Assembly: GCA_015680685.1 (NCBI GenBank)
Contig: MNCI01003778.1
Location: forward strand, 303,438 to 367,437
Direction of reading: 5' to 3'
Source: Gnetum montanum
Taxonomy: Eukaryota; Streptophyta; Gnetopsida; Gnetales; Gnetaceae
Length of the DNA: 64,000 nucleotides
In this document: positions 58,600-64,000 of the stretch, piece by piece
How the letters are laid out: the number at the start of each line of letters is the position of its first letter
Position numbering within the stretch: position 1 is the first letter of the stretch
Notes under the pieces: generated by a model
Told to the model about the DNA's origin: nothing
The model's database searches: none
What the model saw: the letters and a program-made list of their open reading frames with translations, nothing else
Position numbers and translations under genes: made by a program

Positions 58600-58990
58600 T
58601 TGTTGTTCCATCATAACTGAGACAAGTGATCAACAACCACATTCTCAGTCCCCTTTTGATCTACCATTGTATGATCAAACTCCTTCAAGATCACTAGCCA
58701 CCATATGACATGGAGGCTTAGTGTCAATTTTTTCATCAGAAAGTGAATTACACTGTGGTCTGTGTGCATGAACACTTTGTATCCAAGCACATAGTGCTTA
58801 AATTTCTTCAAGTCATACATCACTATCATCAACTCTTTCCCTATTGTGGTGTACTTCAGTTTTTCATCCAAAATGCTTTGACTTGCATAGTAAATGTAAT
58901 ATGGACCTTTCTATTCATCCAACTATGAGCATGGCTCCTAAGGCATAGTTCGATGTGTTCATCATGATGTTAAATGGTCAAGACTAGTCA
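58600..58990 (-). pseudogene. pol: RNase H domain (minus-strand Athila-like element)
   Basis: 58871-58611 is open: YTTIGKELMIVMYDLKKFKH, YVLGYKVFMHTDHSVIHFLM, then DQKGTENVVVDHLSQL. It matches the RNase H of the element at 14.4-22.7 kb throughout. The start (ASNYALGAM) lies at about 58955-58930. Confidence 0.85.
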
Positions 58991-60020
58991 GGTGCTCATA
59001 GAATTGGAGTTTCTACAAACTCTTCTTTGAGTTGTTGGAATTCCTTTTCACATTCCTTGGTCCATACAAATGAAGCATCTTTTTTTGTTAGCTCCACCAA
59101 TGGTTTAGCAATATTAGAAAAATTCTCTATGAATTACTAGTAGTAGCCAGTGTGGCCAAGGAATGACTAGACATCTTTAATAGTTTTTTCTTAACGAGTA
59201 ATTCCTTGGATGAACCTAATCTTTTTAGGGTCCATCTCAATCCCTGCTTATGAGATTCTATGCCCTAACACAATGTCCTCCTAGAGCATTAGGTGTCTCT
59301 TTTACCAATTGAATCAAAGATTAGTCTCCACACACCTCTGAAGCACATGCCCAAGGTAGCCTAGGGCTTACTCGAACATAGCCCCATAGGTGGAGAAGTC
59401 ATCCATAAATACTTCCACCCCGCTACTAATTTGCTATTGAAAAATGCTAAGGAAAAGGCATTGGAAGGTTGCAAGGATATTTCATAGATCAAATGGCATC
59501 TTTCTATATGAAAAAGTGTCCCAGGGACTTGTGAATGTTGTTTTGGCCTAGTCTTCCAATGCAATCTAGATTTGATTATAGCCACTATAACTATCTAGAA
59601 AGTTGTAATAACAATGTCCATAAATGATTTCCAACACCTAGTCCATGAATAGTAATAAGAAATGATCTTTAGAGGTCACCACATTCAATCACTTGAAGTC
59701 AATACAAACCCTCTAGTTGCCATCTTTCTTTAGCATGATCACAAGTGGGCTAACCAACTCACTATTGACAATGGGATAGATAAACCTTGTCTTAAGGAGT
59801 TGTTCAATCTTATCCTTGATGATTTTCTTCAATTTAAGATTCAACCATCATTGTGGCTACCTCTTTAGCTTTATGGAAGGATCAATATAGATGCCATGCT
59901 AGCATATCCTAGGATCAATCCCAGTGAGTTTGGGATATGACCAAGCAAAGGCTATTGGTCATTTGTTAACCACCTTCAACAACTTCTCTTTCTATTTAAG
60001 ATCAAGGTTGGCATTGATTA
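58990..60020 (-). pseudogene. pol: Reverse transcriptase domain (minus-strand Athila-like element)
   Basis: The catalytic block VEVFMDDF is intact at 59419-59396, followed by STYGAMFE. Other pieces: SYRKMPFDL (about 59520), the finger region with VSPLVIML (about 59765-59735), and the LGHTGYY-related block near 59160. FMDDFS is the form found in Athila-lineage RTs. Stops and frameshifts make it inactive overall. Confidence 0.8.
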
Positions 60021-60469
60021 TTACTAGCTTTCCATTGTTTAGAAAAGCATACTCTATGCTAGTAGGTAGAGTTCTCAACTCTAAGGACTCCTATTTGATA
60101 TTTTTATGGATTTCTAACTCTGTATAATAAGTTTCATCAAGTTCATCATTGGAGAGTTTGACAATGAACTCATTCTAGTTCATTCACATCTTCAACATAG
60201 GCACTTATTAAGCTCTTAGTTGATTCCATGAAAAGTATGCTACTTTTAGGATCAGATGTCAACCACTAGGTGTCCTCCTATTTTGTGGCTATTTTTTTAC
60301 AGGCACCTTTGAATCGTTTTCTCATCTACACACTATCTACATGTTGTGATTGATGTACTTTTTATGGCCCATAGTTTCTGCACACAATCACACCTTGTAT
60401 CACTATACGTGATGCATAGAACTCTCTTCTTTTCAATCTTTCCAAATGCATTTTCCTTGGAAATATTTA

Positions 60470-60890
60470 GAAAAGGTCTCTAATGCCCAACCATGCATCA
60501 ATGGTACTTAGCGAAGCCCTTCCCATGATGATTGGGAAGTCTTCCTTGTAATTATCAACATAGATCACTAGGAAATTGGCAAGATAGGATCACCCATAGA
60601 TGGTGGTCATAATTTCCTTCACCAATCCTAAGGAAACAATGATAAATAAGTCTACCAACTCAAGATAAATGTTACTCTTCTTGAGTGAAGGTAGGTTCCA
60701 AGCTTTGTACATCTCATGAGAAATCATATTAACACAAGAACATGAATCAAGAAGAGCCTTGCACGTCTCATTCCTAGAAGTTTGTAAATATATTAAGGGA
60801 CTCCTAGGATCAAAGTTTTTCTTAGAAAGATGACCAACCTTTATTAAATCAGTTATTGCATGGGTTAGCATGATAGTATGCACTTTAGGA
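60470..60890 (-). pseudogene. pol: Protease domain (minus-strand Athila-like element)
   Basis: 60883-60590 is open: MHTIMLTHAITDLIKVGHLS, PLIYLQTSRNETCKALL, DSCSCVNMISHEMYKAWNLP, LELVDLFIIVSLGLVKEIM. The active-site DSGS has become DSCS (Gly to Cys). The domain end (IMGRASL) lies near 60520. Confidence 0.8.
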
Positions 60891-60999
60891 GGTGTTTGGT
60901 TTGAAGGGGACTTGAGTGGACTAAATGCAAAGAATGAGGGAGAAGAAAGGTTATTAGCTGCATGAACCTATGAGGGCTTTGAAGGACTACTGGTTTGGA

Positions 61000-63480
61000 A
61001 AAATGGTCTTTTTCTAGATCTAGTTTCTAAACCACTTGGTTGAGGAGCTAGTTCTAAGTTAATAGCCCTGGTAGCATTATGTTGCTACAGCTGGGCTAGA
61101 ATTTCTTCCTGCATTGATGTAGTAGGTGGTAATTGGATTGAGGATTAAGGGACATGCATAGAAGGATGAGGAGGGTGATAAAGATATGGGGATTTCCCTC
61201 TTGGAGATGGAGAATGAGCTCTATAATACTTAGGAGGATAGTAGTGATGTTGGAATGAGATGTGATTAGAAGAGTCATGCAGAGAAATGGGTTTCTGAAC
61301 ATAGTACCCATATGGATCAAGTTGTTTGCAAGGGTAATGTTTCCTTGGTGGTGGCATCCTCCATAACCATGGATGTTACCACTAATGATAGTGCTCAAAT
61401 AGTTGTGGTGGAGCTCCACTTGGATAATAGGCTTGTCATTGGTGGAATTTCCTTGGATTGCCTTGATGGTAAGGTAACTTTCTGGGTGCTTTCCATTTGA
61501 CCTATCTAGGATTTAGAGCATACACCTCAAATTCCTACAAGTGTGACATAACAAGGAAACATTTCTTAGAATGTTCATATAGCTAGATGTCACATCCATC
61601 ATCATCATCTGATTCAAACTCCACAACCTCTTCTACTACAATAGCCTTACCCTTACCCCTTTGATGGGCATATTCAACTTCCTTCCTTTGTCTATGATCA
61701 TGATTACTACTATGCTCTTTGGATGATTCTACTATTTTCAAAGTAGTTTGGAACTTTTCATCTAAAGAATCTCATATTTTATCTACCTTGGCCAAAATTT
61801 TTGAGATGAATTTCTAAATTGACAAGGTCTTTTGTTACACCACCTCGTCAAGTAGTGCCTCCTCCTCATTTTCATAGAATCGAACTTTCTTTTCTCTAAT
61901 AGAAGGATCACAGTTGTACTCCTCTGTACTTTCTCTCTTTCTTAGCTCTATTTCTTCTTTGGAAACCTTCTCAGTGAGCCTTTGGATCTAATGGGCTCTA
62001 AGTTATGATAGTATCCCTTGGGCATAGACCCCAAGAGTTCTCCTTATTTCTGATTAGATCCCCTCTATGTTATGGCAAAGCTACTTCCTTTGATAGTAAC
62101 CATGGCCAAGACATCAGTGTAAAAGAGAATAGTGCTTATCCATGGCTATGTCCAAGGGTTCATGTATTTATTTTCACCAAACTTGGATCTACTTTCTTAG
62201 GTTGGACACTCAAAAGTAAAGTATGTCTGATACTTGTCATTGAACAACTCAAACATTGCACTCCATCTACAAATTGATTCTGGCTCCAAGAACTGGTACC
62301 AACTTTTAACTTCTTTTATGAATATCTTGGGGAATAACTTAAGCTTTTGCCATTCATTCTCTATGTTCTATAAGGCACATACATCGTAAAAGGCTTGTAG
62401 ATGATTTTATAGATCTAAGTTATATCCCCCTTCAAACCTAAAGATATTATTCTTATCGAATCTCTTTATTCAACTATCTTTCACATGCCTTCTTAGAATT
62501 CTCACTAGCTTTGCCATATTCAACATAGTTTTAGTTGCAAGTAAAGGCTCATCATTGTCATGGCCTCTGTGATGGCCATGATGCTTATGATGACCTTTGT
62601 TATCCCTTCTCTCATGGTGGTAGGTCTTCCCTAATTACCCATGCCCCTAATCTTGACTAGTCTAATGGGCCCTATGATCACAGTCATCTCTATCTCGCTG
62701 GTCACCTCCATCATAGTCACATCTTCTATAGCTATGGTCAGAGCTAGAGAAGGAAGAAGAGGATTACAAAGGTGAAAAGGAAGGAGGACTAGCATCATGG
62801 TGCTTACTAGCCCCTCTTCAATGATCATGGCCATGATCATCATCGTGATGCTTATTCTTGTCCCTACCATGACTCTAGTATTTGGATCCCCCATAATCAC
62901 AAAGCTTGTTCTTGCCTAAACTAGGATTTTTTACAATGGACTATAAGTTCTGGTTCAAGCCCACTTAATCAAAACCAAGGGGAGGAGAGTTAGTAAAATG
63001 AGAATCCCCAAAGAAGGGATCTTCACTATATATTTGGCCCAATAGGAAAAAAGGATTATTGAACTATTTTTCCTTCATACCTTCATAGTATTTCTCCTAT
63101 TATTGATTTATTTTATGTTGTGCTTTAGTGATATTGTAATCCCTAGAGTCATGATCTTGCACAACATATTTAGAATGAAGCCCTTGGATGCCCAACCTTA
63201 TAAGAGTTTGTTGGAGCATCGCAAGAACTAATCAATTGGGTGGCAACACAATGTTGTCCACCCTGTCCATCCACCTCATTTGGTTATCCTAATGTAGGAA
63301 GAAGGTAAAATCAAGTACATAATTATCGGAATTAGTATACTTGACATTGTTGGGGTACTGGCTAATTTGACTATTCATTCTTTTGATCGGATGTGTGCTC
63401 AAATTTTGGTAGAGAATCATCCCTATGAGAAGAATACATTTTAAATTAAAAGAAAATCAGTGTGCTTTACAATCATTATT
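61000..63480 (-). pseudogene. gag: gag (minus-strand Athila-like element)
   Basis: The core at about 62440-62230 reads GGYNLDL, HLQAFYDVCAL, NIENEWQKLKLFPKIF and WYQFLEPESICRWSAMFELF. C-terminal blocks include a Tyr/His/Pro-rich tail (61419-61096). An N-terminal Arg/Asp/Ser-rich region lies at 62900-62600, like that of the plus-strand element. Frames differ between blocks. Confidence 0.75.
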
Positions 63481-63571
63481 ATTATTCTGAATGATTTTTT
63501 TAAAATATTTGATCCAATTATGTTGAATAATTTCAACTAAGTAATAGATAGCACATGTATCAAACTAAAGT

Positions 63572-63588
63572 CCCTAGCAACGACGCCA
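63572..63588 (-). other. Primer binding site, tRNA-Asp type (minus-strand element)
   Basis: The minus strand reads TGGCGTCGTTGCTAGGG, one base inside the LTR, as in the plus-strand element at 5036. It has three mismatches to the tRNA-Asp complement. Confidence 0.8.
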
Positions 63589-63589
63589 A

Positions 63590-64000
63590 TGATGAGCAAT
63601 GAGTATACCCTATGCCCAATCATAAAAATCACTAGTTTTCATTCAATGATCTAGTTGAATTCAAAGACTTTAGTTCTTTAAGTACATCAAGTTTTATGAG
63701 GTAAAACTAACTATTGCAATTGTTGTCTTTCTAGTTCAACTCGTGAAGTGCAAGTGTATGGTTAATTGTAACTAAGGCATATGATTTTTATCATTTTATC
63801 TTTTATGTTTTAAGTTGCCTAAGAACAAGAATAAAGAATTAAGAATTAATTAATCTAACATCTTACTAATCTAATAACTAGTTATCACTTAACTAATCCT
63901 TACATAAGCATTCATTCCTAGTTTCCATACACATATTAAACACATATAACAATACTAGGTTACCAAATCTTAAGCATTACTAGGATTACCAAGTATTATA
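63590..64000 (-). repeat. 5' LTR of the minus-strand Athila-like element (partial)
   Basis: The plus strand starts TGATGAGCAATGAGTATACC and aligns with the reverse complement of the other Athila-like LTR ends (TGATGAGTGGTGAGGTACCC). It runs off the window, so its palindrome/TATA part is not visible. Confidence 0.75.

Larger units (their letters stand above)
55330..64000 (-). mobile_element. Athila-like Ty3/gypsy element with gag and pol, minus strand (3' LTR absent)
   Basis: From right to left: LTR (63590 to beyond the window), tRNA-Asp primer site, gag, protease, RT, RNase H, integrase, then non-coding DNA that matches the region 3' of pol in the plus-strand element (CATCTCCCCCATG near 57190; CCTCCCCATAGTAGGCTCATG near 55940). 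No 3' LTR or polypurine block is found; the element seems cut off near 55330. Like its plus-strand relative it shows no ORFx. The left limit is approximate. Confidence 0.8.

Noticed and set aside
59361-59585. Minus-strand frame with WKYLWMTSPPMGLCSS
   Set aside because: It is the +1 shadow of the real RT frame, which reads VEVFMDDFSTYG at the same place.

Overview
This window is intergenic DNA of a large, repeat-rich plant genome. It is AT-rich and built of old LTR retrotransposons nested in one another. I see no intact protein-coding gene, and I recognised no rRNA or tRNA gene. Plant origin follows from the retroelement lineages: Athila-type Ty3/gypsy with a tRNA-Asp primer site and an FMDDFS reverse-transcriptase motif, a chromovirus-type Ty3/gypsy, a Tat/Ogre-like Ty3/gypsy, and a SIRE/Maximus-type Ty1/copia. 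The species cannot be named. The coding relics are mostly broken by point-mutation stops and less often by frameshifts, which suggests long residence under cytosine methylation.

Left third (1-22.7 kb). The window opens in the 3' end of an Athila-like element (1-2182). A solo LTR of about 2.9 kb (2703-12252, target duplication AGTTT) follows. Into it has inserted a complete but pol-less Athila-like element (4174-10790, target duplication GTTAG) with two LTRs, a tRNA-Asp primer site, gag and an extra 3' ORF ('ORFx'). A minus-strand integrase scrap (12.9-13.5 kb) and an unexplained 0.8-kb stretch come next. Then there is a plus-strand Athila-like gag-PR-RT-RH-INT element (about 14.4-22.7 kb) whose 3' LTR holds a sequencing gap.

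Middle (22.7-46.7 kb). Unassigned AT-rich DNA leads to a minus-strand PR-RT-RH scrap (25.5-27.1 kb) that may be the other half of the element at 12.9 kb. A copia 3' LTR with RNase H tail follows (27.1-28.6 kb). From 28.75 to 33.7 kb lies an unidentified multi-exon gene relic. A minus-strand Tat/Ogre-like gag-protease relic follows (34.4-40.1 kb), then a two-LTR minus-strand copia element (40347-46673) that has gag and an ORFx-like gene but no pol. The copia element sits inside the integrase of a minus-strand chromovirus.

Right third (46.7-64 kb). The chromovirus continues (INT, RH, RT, PR, primer site, LTR from 49262). A plus-strand Tat/Ogre-like gag (about 52.9-55.3 kb) and a minus-strand Athila-like element (about 55.4-64 kb, PBS at 63572 and LTR running off the window) follow.

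The most interesting signals are non-coding or structural. (1) A 20-bp CpG-rich palindrome repeats at 33-bp intervals and always ends exactly 18 bp before TATAAATA in all four Athila-like LTRs. (2) Two unrelated LTR elements have both lost pol but kept gag and a 3' ORFx. (3) In the copia element a palindrome array plus TATA box, of the kind found in its LTR, also lies internally just upstream of ORFx and looks like an internal promoter.
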